A DNA stretch of 64,000 nt from Pigmentiphaga sp. (lineage in GTDB: Bacteria > Pseudomonadota > Gammaproteobacteria > Burkholderiales > Burkholderiaceae_B). Under the pieces are notes generated by a model. The model was not told the DNA's origin, ran no database searches, and saw nothing but the letters and a program-made list of their open reading frames with translations. Every line of letters begins with the position of its first letter. The stretch's first letter is position 1. Positions 43,951 through 54,595 of this stretch are shown here, one piece after another. The stretch covers positions 130,571 to 194,570 of the forward strand of contig JALOAI010000006.1 of the NCBI GenBank assembly GCA_023228945.1, written 5' to 3'. Position numbers and translations under genes: made by a program.

Positions 43951-45054
43951 ATGACCCGTCAACGGCGCCACTCCCGCCACCCAAGCGCCGCCGCGGCCGG
44001 CGGCGTACCCGACCCAGCGAACAGCACCGTCCGGGCTTCCCGCGGCTCCTGGGCGCTGGTCGTCGGCAGCCTGATGCTGGGCTTGGTTTGCGTCGCGCTG
44101 TCGCTGCACGCGGCCACCGAGCCCCCCCCCGCCCCTGGCGCCTTGCCCCCCCAGGCCGCCGCCACGCCCCTGGGCAAGCTCGACGCCGCCGCTACTCTCG
44201 CCGAGGGCGAACAAGCCGCGGGGCCGCCCACCAGCAGCCTCACCCAGGTCGAGCCTGACACCGAGATCACCCCGGAAGAGCCGGCGGAGCCTCGCGGCGA
44301 AGCGGTCTCGGCCACACCGCCCGAAACCATTGCTAGCTCGGACGCCGCCGCCCAAGAACCTCCCTCTCCTTCCTGGCACCAAGCTCTCTGGCACGAGCTG
44401 CAAACCACCGTGCAGCGCGAACACACGGCGATCGAGCAAGTCGACCAGCAGCAAAAGGAACTAGAGGGCCTGCGCGCCGAGCAAGCGCGCCTGGCGGCCG
44501 AGCTGGCCACCAGCCAGCAAGCGCATCGGCTCGCCCTCAGCCAACTGACCGTGGCCGAAACCACCCGCGAACATCTCGCCACCGAGCTGGCCCAGGCCCA
44601 GGCCGAAGTCTCCCGCCTGCGGCAGAGCGTGGCGTTCTACGAGCGCGTCATCCCCGCCACTGGCGAGAGCAGCCGGATCCAGATTCGTTCGGCCGAAGTC
44701 TATCCGCTTGGCAACAATCTGCTGCAGTACCGGGTGTTGGTGATGCGCAACCGGAGCGCCAACGATTTCTTCCAGGGTGAGTTACGTTTCGTCGCCACTG
44801 GCGAGCAAGACGGCAGCAGTGCTACCATACCCCTTGAAAGATTGAGTCTTGCCCCCACTTCGGAGGCAGGAGCCAATCCCCCACCGGCCGAGAACGCCGC
44901 GCCCGGCCTTCGCTTCCAGCAGTATCAGCGAGCCACCGGACTGTTGGCCATCCCGCCGGGTTTTACGCCGGCCACCATTACCGTACGCGTACTCGAAGGC
45001 AAGGCCATCAGGGCCGAGCACACCGTTACGTTGGCCCAGGAGTCACTCACATGA
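43951..45054 (+). CDS. membrane-anchored coiled-coil protein, DUF6776-like
   Basis: 367 residues. Layout: a basic N-terminus, one transmembrane helix at about 33-55 (WALVVGSLMLGLVCVALSLHA), a Pro/Ala/Glu-rich low-complexity region (58-145), a coiled coil (about 150-225, EQVDQQQKELEGLRAEQARLAAELATSQQ...) and a C-terminal beta-rich domain (235-367; SSRIQIRSAEVYPLGNNLLQYRVLVMRNRSANDFFQGELRF). The last part resembles a domain of unknown function found beside erpA/argC genes in Burkholderiales. One helix in and a periplasmic C-terminal domain suggest a scaffold at the inner membrane. It overlaps erpA by four bases. Confidence 0.7.
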   Translation: MTRQRRHSRHPSAAAAGGVPDPANSTVRASRGSWALVVGSLMLGLVCVALSLHAATEPPPAPGALPPQAAATPLGKLDAAATLAEGEQAAGPPTSSLTQVEPDTEITPEEPAEPRGEAVSATPPETIASSDAAAQEPPSPSWHQALWHELQTTVQREHTAIEQVDQQQKELEGLRAEQARLAAELATSQQAHRLALSQLTVAETTREHLATELAQAQAEVSRLRQSVAFYERVIPATGESSRIQIRSAEVYPLGNNLLQYRVLVMRNRSANDFFQGELRFVATGEQDGSSATIPLERLSLAPTSEAGANPPPAENAAPGLRFQQYQRATGLLAIPPGFTPATITVRVLEGKAIRAEHTVTLAQESLT

Positions 45055-45419
45055 ATGCTATCGTCGAAAGCGTCAACCTCGACGCCCCCCCCGTCCCTCT
45101 CGTCTTTACCGATTCGGCCGCCAACAAGGTCAAGGATCTCGTCATCGAAGAAGGCAATCCCGAGCTCAAGCTGCGGGTCTTCGTGCAAGGTGGCGGCTGC
45201 TCGGGCTTCCAATACGGGTTCACCTTCGATGAGGTCGTCAACGACGACGACACCCAACTGGACAAAAACGGTGTCCAGTTGCTGATCGATCCCATGAGCC
45301 TGCAATACCTGGCCGGTGCCGAGATCGACTACAAAGAAGATCTGCAAGGGGCGCAGTTCGTCATTCGCAACCCCAACGCCGCCAGCACCTGCGGCTGCGG
45401 CTCATCGTTCACGATCTAA
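45051..45419 (+). CDS. erpA: iron-sulfur cluster insertion protein ErpA
   Basis: 122 residues. It is an A-type carrier that delivers [4Fe-4S] or [2Fe-2S] clusters to apoproteins. PLVFTDSAANKVKDLVIEEGNPELKLRVFVQGGGCSGFQYGFTFDE carries the first cluster cysteine (C50), and the C-terminus NAASTCGCGSSFTI carries C114 and C116. All three ligands are present. The start ATG overlaps the stop of the upstream coiled-coil gene. Confidence 0.97.
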   Translation: MNAIVESVNLDAPPVPLVFTDSAANKVKDLVIEEGNPELKLRVFVQGGGCSGFQYGFTFDEVVNDDDTQLDKNGVQLLIDPMSLQYLAGAEIDYKEDLQGAQFVIRNPNAASTCGCGSSFTI

Positions 45420-45570
45420 GCCCCCCTCCTTCCGCCCTGGCCACCGGCCGCCCTCCTGCCGCCTCTCGCGGCGGGCCGGCGGCCGATTGCTTGCGGCCAC
45501 TACGCCACGCCGGCGCCTCCTCCACTTCCGGTTTTCCGGTCCGGCGCGCTTGTCGCCACCGGTTCTGCCA

Positions 45571-47427
<1,857 letters not shown>

Positions 47428-47482
47428 GCGGCAGCGCCGGCTCCCTGCGTTTTCCAGGAAGCCCGTTGCGCCATCCATCTGG

Positions 47483-48679
47483 TCATGAATGCCCGAGTGG
47501 GCCTCGAGGTCCGGCGTGAGGCAGCTCGGCCTCAAACCCATGGCGCGCCGCCAAGATCGAACGATCGACCTGTCCAATCGCGGTGCGGCCGCAGAAACCC
47601 ATGGTCAGCTGGAGTTCCTGGTGAAGGATCTCCAGGGCGCGACGCACCCCTGCCTCGCCCTCGGCGGCCAAGCCGTACAACATGGCACGGCCGATATGGA
47701 CTCCTTGGCAACCCAGCGCCAGGGCCCTCAGGACATCCTGGCCGCAACGTACTCCACCGTCCAGATGAATCTCGATCCGGTCGCCCACCGCGTCGACGAT
47801 GGCCGGCAAGGCCGCAATGCTCGATAAGGCGCCATCCAGCTGGCGCCCCCCATGATTGGAGACGATCAAAGCATCCGCGCCCGCCCGCGCCGCCAGCTCG
47901 GCGTCTTCGGCCGTCATGATGCCCTTGAGGATCAGCTTGCCGGGCCAGCGCTCCTTGATCCAGGCGATATCAGACCAATCCAGGCCAGGGTCGAACTGCT
48001 GTGCGATCCAGGCGGATAAGGACCCCAGGTCGTCCACTCCATCGACGTGGCCGTGGATGTTGCCGAAGCGGTGCCGCCGTGTCCCCAACATCTGGAGACA
48101 CCATCGAGGATGGCTTACCAGATCCCAGGCCGTGCGCCATCCGAGTCGGGGTGGCACCGATAAACCATTGCGAATGTCTTGGTGACGCTGGCCCTGAACC
48201 TGCAGATCCAGGGTGAGCACCAGCGCCGAGCAACCTGCCTGCGCAGCCCGCCCAAGCAGGCGCTCCATGAACGCCCGATCCCGCATGAAGTAGAGCTGGA
48301 ACCAAAAGGGATGGTGATCCGTCGCCTCCGCTACGTCCTCGATCGAGCAGACGCTCATGGTGGACAGCGTAAACGGTATGCCGAAATCCCGTGCCGCACG
48401 CGCGGCGTGGATCTCCCCATCAGCATGGAGCATCCCGGCCAATCCCGTTGGGGCGATGGCCACGGGCATGGCCGCAGGCCAGCCCAGCAAATCCGTCTTG
48501 GTACTGCGGTGTTCGATATCTATCGCGACCCGTTGCCGAAATGACAGTGCGCCAAAGTCATCGGTGTTGTCCCGGTAGGTGGCGCCCGTCCACGACCCCG
48601 CGTCCACGTAATCGTAGAACATCCGGGGCACGCGGCGGCGCGCCCGTTGCCGCAAGTCTTCAATCGTTAAAGCGTGCAT
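47483..48679 (-). CDS. FMN-dependent alpha-hydroxyacid dehydrogenase (LldD/mandelate dehydrogenase-like)
   Basis: 398 residues. These enzymes oxidise L-lactate, (S)-mandelate or similar 2-hydroxyacids to 2-oxoacids. MHALTIEDLRQRARRRVPRMFYDYVDAGSWTGATYRDN is the standard N-terminus. PVAIAPTGLAGMLHADGEIHAARAARDFGIPFTLSTMS, LILKGIMTAEDAELAARAGADALIVSNHGGRQLDG (catalytic histidine) and HLDGGVRCGQDVLRALALGCQGVHIGRAMLYG build the FMN barrel. It is the leftmost gene of the island, ending eight bases inside the left junction, and is divergent from the GntR gene with which it shares an operator pair. Confidence 0.92.
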   Translation of the reverse strand: MHALTIEDLRQRARRRVPRMFYDYVDAGSWTGATYRDNTDDFGALSFRQRVAIDIEHRSTKTDLLGWPAAMPVAIAPTGLAGMLHADGEIHAARAARDFGIPFTLSTMSVCSIEDVAEATDHHPFWFQLYFMRDRAFMERLLGRAAQAGCSALVLTLDLQVQGQRHQDIRNGLSVPPRLGWRTAWDLVSHPRWCLQMLGTRRHRFGNIHGHVDGVDDLGSLSAWIAQQFDPGLDWSDIAWIKERWPGKLILKGIMTAEDAELAARAGADALIVSNHGGRQLDGALSSIAALPAIVDAVGDRIEIHLDGGVRCGQDVLRALALGCQGVHIGRAMLYGLAAEGEAGVRRALEILHQELQLTMGFCGRTAIGQVDRSILAARHGFEAELPHAGPRGPLGHS

Positions 48680-48751
48680 GTCATTCCCATGAGAAGAGCC
48701 CGCGATCCAGGCTGTCGCGCATGGTGCGGGCCTTGGCCATACTTTTCAGGA

Positions 48752-48768
48752 AGAATGATATAACAAAA
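48752..48768 (+). promoter_or_regulatory. left arm of a 17-base inverted repeat, probable GntR operator
   Basis: AGAATGATATAACAAAA. The exact reverse complement occurs at 48881-48897. The core TGATATAACA is itself nearly palindromic, as expected for a dimeric GntR regulator. It lies 73 bases upstream of the hydroxyacid dehydrogenase start. Confidence 0.65.
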
Positions 48769-48880
48769 TAGAAACTACTCTATATTTAATATATAAATAT
48801 CTCAAATAATAAGATTTATATATTTATTATCAGAGAAAACCCTAGTAAATGACGCGATAAACGGCAAATATCATGGCATT

Positions 48881-48897
48881 TTTTGTTATATCATTCT
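48881..48897 (-). promoter_or_regulatory. right arm of the 17-base inverted repeat, probable GntR operator
   Basis: TTTTGTTATATCATTCT, the perfect reverse complement of 48752-48768. It ends 100 bases upstream of the GntR start codon. One site facing each divergent gene suggests that one regulator controls both. Confidence 0.65.
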
Positions 48898-48997
48898 GTC
48901 GCCAGCCTGATGAATAGTCAGAGAGATCGCGAAAGATAGCGGCATATTAAAGCTATCCCTTTGGAAATCCTGGGCAAAACCCCCCGTGGAACATCTG

Positions 48998-49711
48998 ATG
49001 ACAAGCCAAAAAGAAGCACCCGATATATCAACCCTTGACCACGACGAGATCGATGCGGCCCGCAGTTCCAACCTGCATGAAGCCACATACGCCAAGCTCA
49101 AGGAAGCGCTGATGGACGGCACCTTCCAGCCGGGCCATACCTTCACCATTCGTGGCCTGGCGTCGGTCTTCGGCACCAGTGTCATGCCGGTCCGCGATGC
49201 TCTGAAGCAGCTGGTCGCGGAGCGTGCCCTCGAACTCCTGCCCAACCGCTCCGTGGCGCTGCCCCTCATGACCCGGACCCGCTTTCAAGAGATCCTGCAG
49301 ATCCGGCTCAGCCTGGAATCCATGATCGCCACTCGCGCCACGCCCCACGTCACTCCCGAGACGATCGAGGCGATGCGCCTGGATCACGAGCACATGTGTC
49401 TGGCGGTCAAAACCGGCGATACGGCCGCTTATCTCACCGCCAACCGCAGCTTTCATTTTCGGCTTTATCGCAGTGCCAACGGCACAGTCACGCTGCCGAT
49501 CATCGAAAGCATGTGGATGCAGGTCGGCCCCTATATCAGCCAGGTCTTCTCCGCCCACGGCCGCGCCACCGATACGGTAGACCATCACCACAACGCCGTG
49601 CTCAAGGCCTTGCGACGCGGCGACGCCAGCGCCGCGGGTCAGGCCATCTGGAACGACCTCGCCGACGCCGCCGACGCCATCCTTACCGCCAATTGGTTCT
49701 CTCGGGATTGA
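48998..49711 (+). CDS. GntR-family (FCD) transcriptional regulator
   Basis: 237 residues. The N-terminal winged helix is LHEATYAKLKEALMDGTFQPGHTFTIRGLASVFGTSVMPVRDALKQLVAERALELLPNRSVALP, and an all-helical FCD effector domain follows (FHFRLYRSANGTVTLPIIESMW and HHNAVLKALRRGDASAAGQAI carry the usual metal-site histidines). FCD regulators sense small carboxylates. I chose the ATG at 48998; a GTG four codons upstream is possible. Four bases separate it from the SDR gene, so it appears to lead the catabolic operon. Confidence 0.92.
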   Translation: MTSQKEAPDISTLDHDEIDAARSSNLHEATYAKLKEALMDGTFQPGHTFTIRGLASVFGTSVMPVRDALKQLVAERALELLPNRSVALPLMTRTRFQEILQIRLSLESMIATRATPHVTPETIEAMRLDHEHMCLAVKTGDTAAYLTANRSFHFRLYRSANGTVTLPIIESMWMQVGPYISQVFSAHGRATDTVDHHHNAVLKALRRGDASAAGQAIWNDLADAADAILTANWFSRD

Positions 49712-49715
49712 CGCC

Positions 49716-50480
49716 ATGTCTTCGTCTTTCAAAACGGCATTGATCACCGGGGCCGCCCGCGGTATCGGTGCCGCCACCGCCCTGGCGCTCGCCTCGCGCG
49801 GCATTACCGTCGTGTTGACTGCCCGCTCCGCGGCGGCGTGCCGCGACGTTGCGGAACGCATTCAGGCCAATGGCGGCCGTTGCCACGTCACGGCCTGTGA
49901 TGTTGCCGACTACCCTTCCGTCGTGGCCGCGGTAGAAGCCGCCGTGGCCTATGGTGGCGGACTGGACATCATCGTCAACAATGCGGGGCAAATACAACCT
50001 ATCGGCCTGCTGCATACGACCGACCCCGCCCAGTGGACACACGCGATCCACACCAATCTTGTCGGCGCCTATCACGTCATCCATGCGGCTTTGCCCTGGC
50101 TGCAAAAAAGCGCACACGCCGCCATCGTCAACCTCTCGACCGGCGGCGCCCACACGCCCCGACTCACCTGGTCGTCCTATTGCAGCGCGAAGGCGGGGCT
50201 GGCCATGCTGACCCGCTGCGTTGCCGACGAGTATGCAGACCGAGATGTGGCGGTCTATGGCCTGCAGCCCGGCCTCGTCGATACCGGCATGCAAGCCACC
50301 ATTCGCGCCGCTGGCACGAATGCCATCAGTCGCATCCCGCGGTCGGAACTCGACCCTCCCGAAAAATCGGCCGCCGTGATCGCCTGGCTTGCCGACCAGC
50401 GCCCCACCGACCTGCGCGGCCTCGACCTCAGCGCCACCGACGCTGCACTCCTGCAACGCAGCCAAGCCTCCACTCTTTGA
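49716..50480 (+). CDS. short-chain dehydrogenase/reductase, classical type
   Basis: 254 residues. TALITGAARGIGAATALALASRGI is the cofactor motif (TGxxxGIG), DIIVNNAGQ the NNAG motif, and IVNLSTGG... with YCSAK the catalytic Ser-Tyr-Lys set. The C-terminus is shortened after LDLSATDAALLQ. It would oxidise a hydroxyl or reduce a keto group in the island's pathway; the substrate is unknown. It starts four bases after the GntR gene and ends 12 before the BKACE gene. Confidence 0.9.
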   Translation: MSSSFKTALITGAARGIGAATALALASRGITVVLTARSAAACRDVAERIQANGGRCHVTACDVADYPSVVAAVEAAVAYGGGLDIIVNNAGQIQPIGLLHTTDPAQWTHAIHTNLVGAYHVIHAALPWLQKSAHAAIVNLSTGGAHTPRLTWSSYCSAKAGLAMLTRCVADEYADRDVAVYGLQPGLVDTGMQATIRAAGTNAISRIPRSELDPPEKSAAVIAWLADQRPTDLRGLDLSATDAALLQRSQASTL

Positions 50481-50492
50481 TCAGGGATCGCC

Positions 50493-51422
50493 GTGAAATC
50501 TCCAAAAGTCATTATTACCTGCGCAGTCACGGGTTCCATTCATACCCCCAGCATGTCAGAGAGCTTGCCGATCACTCCCGATGAAATCGCACAGGCGTCG
50601 ATCGAGGCGGCCCAGGCCGGCGCGGCCATCGTCCACCTCCATGCCCGCGATGCCGCCAACGGACAGCCTGTCCAAACGCCCGAGGCGTTCAGTGCCTTCC
50701 TGCCCCGAATCCAGGCCGAGTGCGCGGCCATCGTCAACATCACCACCGGCGGCGCGCCGACCATGCCGGTGGAGGAACGCCTGCAGCCCGCGCTCAAGCT
50801 CAAGCCCGAGCTGGCCTCGCTGAACCTCGGCTCGATCAATTTCGGCCTGTATGAAATGTTGGATCGTTATCAATCCTTCAAGTTCGATTGGGAGAAGCCC
50901 TACCTCGCCGAGAGCGACGACCGGGTGTTCAAAAACACCTTCCGCGACATCGCCTACATCCTGTCCTCCTGCCGCGAGAATGGCACGCGGTTCGAGTTTG
51001 AATGCTATGACATCGCCCACCTCTACACCGCGGCGCACTTCCTGGAACGCAAGCTGATCGAGCCGCCGCTTTTCATCCAGTCGGTGTTCGGCATCCGGGG
51101 CGGCATCGGCACGCATCACGAAGACGTCAGTCATATGCGCCGCACGGCGGACCGCCTGTTCGGCAATGACTACATCTGGTCGGTCCTCGGAACGGGCCGG
51201 GCCCAGATGCCGATCGCCACCCAGGCGGCCGTGATGGGCGGCAACGTCCGCGTCGGGCTGGAAGACAGCCTCTGGATCGGCCGGGGCAAGGCGGCACGCA
51301 GTAACGCCGAGCAAGTTGCCAAAATCCGCCGCATCCTCGAAGAACTCAGCTTCGAGATCGCCAGCCCGGCCGAGGCACGGGAGCTCTTGCACTTGAAGGG
51401 TGCCGAGCACACGGCCTTTTGA
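50493..51422 (+). CDS. BKACE family beta-keto acid cleavage enzyme (DUF849)
   Basis: 309 residues. BKACE enzymes condense a beta-keto acid with acetyl-CoA and split it into acetoacetate and a new acyl-CoA, as Kce does in lysine fermentation. KVIITCAVTGSIHTPSMSESLPITPDEIAQASIEAAQAGAAIVHLHARDAANGQP carries the zinc ligands H48 and H50. NITTGGAP and SLNLGSINF line the barrel, and WSVLGTGRAQMP with GGNVRVGLEDSLWIGRGKAARSNAEQV supplies the remaining zinc glutamate and CoA site. Substrates in this family are very diverse; this one is not predictable by eye. Confidence 0.92.
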   Translation: MKSPKVIITCAVTGSIHTPSMSESLPITPDEIAQASIEAAQAGAAIVHLHARDAANGQPVQTPEAFSAFLPRIQAECAAIVNITTGGAPTMPVEERLQPALKLKPELASLNLGSINFGLYEMLDRYQSFKFDWEKPYLAESDDRVFKNTFRDIAYILSSCRENGTRFEFECYDIAHLYTAAHFLERKLIEPPLFIQSVFGIRGGIGTHHEDVSHMRRTADRLFGNDYIWSVLGTGRAQMPIATQAAVMGGNVRVGLEDSLWIGRGKAARSNAEQVAKIRRILEELSFEIASPAEARELLHLKGAEHTAF

Positions 51423-51472
51423 CCTCATCGCCGCTTTCCATCCATTTTCCGATACTGATTCCTGGAGTCGTC

Positions 51473-52666
51473 ATGAGTTCGCAGACTCAAGCCCATCATC
51501 ACCTGCAAAAACTGAACCTCCTTACCCAGACCGGCGCCGACACCGATATGGGCCGCCTGCTGCGCCAGTTCTGGCACCCCATTGCGCTGGCCAAGGATCT
51601 GGACGCCGGCCAAGCCATGCCCGTGCGCATCCTGAACGAGGAACTCACCCTTTACCGCGGCGACAGCGGCCGCCCCTATCTCGTCGGTGGCCGTTGCCGC
51701 CATCGGCAAACCGTACTGCATACCGGGTGGGTACAAGGGGAGCGAATTCGCTGTATGTATCACGGCTGGCAGTTTGCCGGGGATGGCAGATGCACCGAAC
51801 GCCCCGCGGAGCAAGAAACCACGCCGCCGGCAATCGCCAACATTGCCGCGCATGCCGTCCATGAGTACGGCGGCCTGATTTTTGCCTGGCTGGGTGAAGG
51901 CGAGGCACCCGAGTTCAACCTGCCGCGCAAGGACTGCCTGGAGAAGGACGGTGTGATCGTGGTCGCCACCAAAGAGTCCTGGCGCATCAATTGGTTCCAG
52001 CAAATCGAGAACTCGCTAGACGCCACCCACGTCAGCTTCGTCCATCAAACGCTGCGCGTGGCCTCGTTTGGCGAGATGGTCACCAACGCGATCCCCGAAT
52101 TGTCGTACTCCGAGACGGAAGCGGGCATCGAGCAAACCGCGCGGCGCGGCCCTGGCAACGTGCGCAAAAGCAACTGGACTTTCCCCAACAACAACCACGT
52201 GGTGGTTCCAGGTCTTGCCAAAGACGATCCCTGGATCGACTTCGTCATCTGGATGGTCCCGGCGGACGATGAGCATAGTACGCGCTTTACTCTCTACGCC
52301 TTCAAGCCCGAGAACGACGAGCAGAAGCAGCGCTTCCTCGGCCAGTTCGAAAAGTACGGTCAATACAACGCCGACGATCACTATGACGAGCTTTTTCACC
52401 ATCGTCGGGGACCCGTCGAAGGCGATGTGATCGGCCTGATCTCCGCGCAGGATTATCTCGCGCAACGGGGCCAAGGCATCATCGCCGACCGGTCTCTCGA
52501 ACTGCTGGGCAGATCCGATCTCGGGATCATGACGCTGCGCCGTATTTTCTGGCGCGAAATGCAAGCGCTGCGCGACAAGCAGCCAATCAAGGCATGGCGC
52601 AAGCGAGAGCTTCCGCTCGAACTGCCCACGCAACCCGGAAAGCAGGAAGCGACGCTCGCCGAATAA
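51473..52666 (+). CDS. Rieske-type non-heme iron oxygenase, oxygenase subunit
   Basis: 397 residues. The Rieske [2Fe-2S] ligands are C75, H77, C94 and H97 (CRH...CMYHG). The mononuclear iron site is N180-x2-D183-x2-H186-x4-H191 (ENSLDATHVSFVH). The overall pattern is that of phthalate-dioxygenase or vanillate-demethylase-like oxygenases that hydroxylate or O-demethylate aromatic acids. The ATG at 51473 follows TGGAG. No ferredoxin or reductase gene is nearby, so electrons must come from a partner encoded elsewhere. It lies 50 bases after the BKACE gene. Confidence 0.93.
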   Translation: MSSQTQAHHHLQKLNLLTQTGADTDMGRLLRQFWHPIALAKDLDAGQAMPVRILNEELTLYRGDSGRPYLVGGRCRHRQTVLHTGWVQGERIRCMYHGWQFAGDGRCTERPAEQETTPPAIANIAAHAVHEYGGLIFAWLGEGEAPEFNLPRKDCLEKDGVIVVATKESWRINWFQQIENSLDATHVSFVHQTLRVASFGEMVTNAIPELSYSETEAGIEQTARRGPGNVRKSNWTFPNNNHVVVPGLAKDDPWIDFVIWMVPADDEHSTRFTLYAFKPENDEQKQRFLGQFEKYGQYNADDHYDELFHHRRGPVEGDVIGLISAQDYLAQRGQGIIADRSLELLGRSDLGIMTLRRIFWREMQALRDKQPIKAWRKRELPLELPTQPGKQEATLAE

Positions 52667-52719
52667 CGGCTGCGGAACCACCTGCCTCAGCATCAAACCG
52701 ATAAACAGGAGACAAAGTC

Positions 52720-53688
52720 ATGCAACTTCCACGCCTTAGCCAGTTCACCCTTCTACTGGCCCTGACCATGGCCGCTCACGCCCCGGCGCAAGCCAACACC
52801 TATCCGGCCAAGCCGATTACTTTGGTCGTCCCCTACACCGTAGGAGGCGGCACCGATGTTCTGGCGCGGCTTGCGGCACAAGAACTCTCCGCCTCGCTGG
52901 GGCAAACCGTCATTGTGATGAACCGTCCGGGAGTCGATGGCATCGTCGGAACGGACTCCGTCGCCAAGGCAGCACCCGATGGCTACACCTTATTGGTCGG
53001 ACCTTCCGGCCCCATGACCATCAATCCCGCCTTGTACAAGTCGCTGCCGTACTCGATGGACGACTTCATTCCCATCTCCAACATTGGCCGTCTGCCGTTC
53101 TTCGTGACCGTACCGGCCAAGCTCCCGGTCGACTCGCTCAGCGAACTGGTCGAGTACGCCAAACAGAAACCTGACGATGTCACGTATGCCTCCAGCGCCA
53201 CGCCCTTCCGCCTCGCGACGGAACTGCTAAAACAGGAAACAGGCACCGAATTTCTGGCCATACCTTACAAAAGCAGCGCGGAATCGGTCAATGCCGTCGT
53301 GTCGGGACTCGTCACTATGACCATCGCCGACGCCCCTCCCGTCGTCGGCATGGCACGCGGCAACAAGCTGAAAGTGCTGGCCTATACCAACGACACTCGC
53401 AGCAAGTCGCTGCCGGATGTTCCGACCACGGCGGAAGCCGGTTACCCGAATCTCCAGGCAGCGACATTTGTAGGTCTTTTTGCGCCCACCGGAACACCGC
53501 AGGAGATCGTCGACAAGCTGCAGAATGTCATCCAGCAGGCGGTACGAAAACCCGAAATGCAGGAGCGATTCTTGATGATCGGTGTGGAGCCAGTGGGCAG
53601 CAGCTCCGCGGAGTTCGCCGAAGAGGTCAAGTCTTACGCCCAGCGGTGGGCCAGGGTTGCCGAAGCCGCCAATATTCAACCTCAGTGA
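52720..53688 (+). CDS. Bug-family extracytoplasmic solute receptor 3
   Basis: 322 residues. It has a signal peptide (MQLPRLSQFTLLLALTMAAHAPAQA), then NTYPAKPITLVVPYTVGGGTDVLARLAAQEL and MNRPGVDGIVGTDSVAKAAPDGYTLLVG, the Bug ligand loops. GLFAPTGTPQEIVDKLQNVIQQA is the C-terminal motif. ACAGGAGAC precedes the ATG. It presumably captures the substrate of the island's catabolic route. No TctAB partner is in the window. Confidence 0.92.
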   Translation: MQLPRLSQFTLLLALTMAAHAPAQANTYPAKPITLVVPYTVGGGTDVLARLAAQELSASLGQTVIVMNRPGVDGIVGTDSVAKAAPDGYTLLVGPSGPMTINPALYKSLPYSMDDFIPISNIGRLPFFVTVPAKLPVDSLSELVEYAKQKPDDVTYASSATPFRLATELLKQETGTEFLAIPYKSSAESVNAVVSGLVTMTIADAPPVVGMARGNKLKVLAYTNDTRSKSLPDVPTTAEAGYPNLQAATFVGLFAPTGTPQEIVDKLQNVIQQAVRKPEMQERFLMIGVEPVGSSSAEFAEEVKSYAQRWARVAEAANIQPQ

Positions 53689-53746
53689 TCATCGCCGCCG
53701 CGGCTCACGATTCCCAGCCGTGGCGGCACGTTCGATATACTCGCTC

Positions 53747-54556
53747 ATGAACCCATTCATCAACACGATTGTCTCTCGACCCAAGAATACGTTTCCTCTG
53801 GGCAGTTTCATCCTCTCGGCCAGTCCGATCATCGCCGAAGCCATGGGCCTGACCGACTTCGACTGGTTGATCATCGACGGCGAGCACTCCCCTGTGGATC
53901 TGCGGGACATCGCTGCCATGCTGCAAGCGGTCGGCTCCACGCCCGCCTGGCCCGTGGTCCGGCTTCCCTGGAACGACGCTGTGATAGTCAAGCGCGTGAT
54001 GGACGCCGGCGCCACGACCCTGATGTTTCCATTTATTCAATCCGCCGCCGAGGCGCGGCAGGCCGTCATGGCAACCCGCTACCCTCCCGACGGGATTCGC
54101 GGCATGGCCGGACTGAGCCGGGCCTCGCGCTTTGGCGCCATCCCCGAGTATTTCGCCAGGGCCAACGATTCCGTTGGAGTCATCGTACAACTGGAGTCCA
54201 GGCAAGCGCTCGACAACCTCGACGCCATCTCGGCGATCGAAGGCGTCGACGCGATTTTTCTGGGCCCCACAGATCTTGCCGGCGCCATGGGGCATGGCGG
54301 TCGGGGCGACCACCCCGAAGTCCAAACGCTGTTGGCGGCCACCGCCCATCGCTGCCGCTCCTTGGGGATTCCCGTCGGTACCGTAGCGGCGAATCCAGCG
54401 GCTGCCTTGCGACTTCGCGATGCAGGCTTTGATTTCATCGCGATCAGCTCCGACCTCGGCTTGATGCTGGGCCAGGCCAGGCAATATGCCGCGGCGTTCC
54501 GGGGATCTCGCGCCGAGGCTCCCGGGCCATCGCCCACCGCGAACAGCCCGTACTGA
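53747..54556 (+). CDS. HpcH/HpaI-family aldolase
   Basis: 269 residues. These are class II, metal-dependent pyruvate aldolases that split 4-hydroxy-2-oxo acids. LGSFILSASPIIAEAMGLTDFDWLIIDGEHSPVDL contains the catalytic histidine and metal region. GATTLMFPFIQSAAEARQAVMATRYPPDGIRGMAG, VQLESRQALDNLDAI (metal Glu) and AIFLGPTDLAGAMG (metal Asp) complete the barrel. MNPFINTIVSRPKNTF at 53747 is a good family start. It is the last gene of the plus-strand run and is convergent with the next SDR. Confidence 0.92.
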   Translation: MNPFINTIVSRPKNTFPLGSFILSASPIIAEAMGLTDFDWLIIDGEHSPVDLRDIAAMLQAVGSTPAWPVVRLPWNDAVIVKRVMDAGATTLMFPFIQSAAEARQAVMATRYPPDGIRGMAGLSRASRFGAIPEYFARANDSVGVIVQLESRQALDNLDAISAIEGVDAIFLGPTDLAGAMGHGGRGDHPEVQTLLAATAHRCRSLGIPVGTVAANPAAALRLRDAGFDFIAISSDLGLMLGQARQYAAAFRGSRAEAPGPSPTANSPY

Positions 54557-54595
54557 ACCTCGCGACGGGCCACGGCCAGCTTGGCCCTCCAGGTC

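Larger units (their letters stand above)
48680..48997. promoter_or_regulatory. AT-rich divergent promoter region of the island
   Basis: About 318 bases between the hydroxyacid dehydrogenase and the GntR gene, much richer in A+T (especially 48750-48900) than any neighbour, which points to foreign origin and to a strong divergent promoter. A perfect 17-base inverted repeat brackets it. No gene is seen inside. Confidence 0.65.

Noticed and set aside
43951..45054. TonB-like protein, because of the single helix and Pro/Glu-rich region
   Set aside because: The C-terminal domain lacks TonB motifs, a coiled coil follows the proline-rich part, and no exbBD genes are near.
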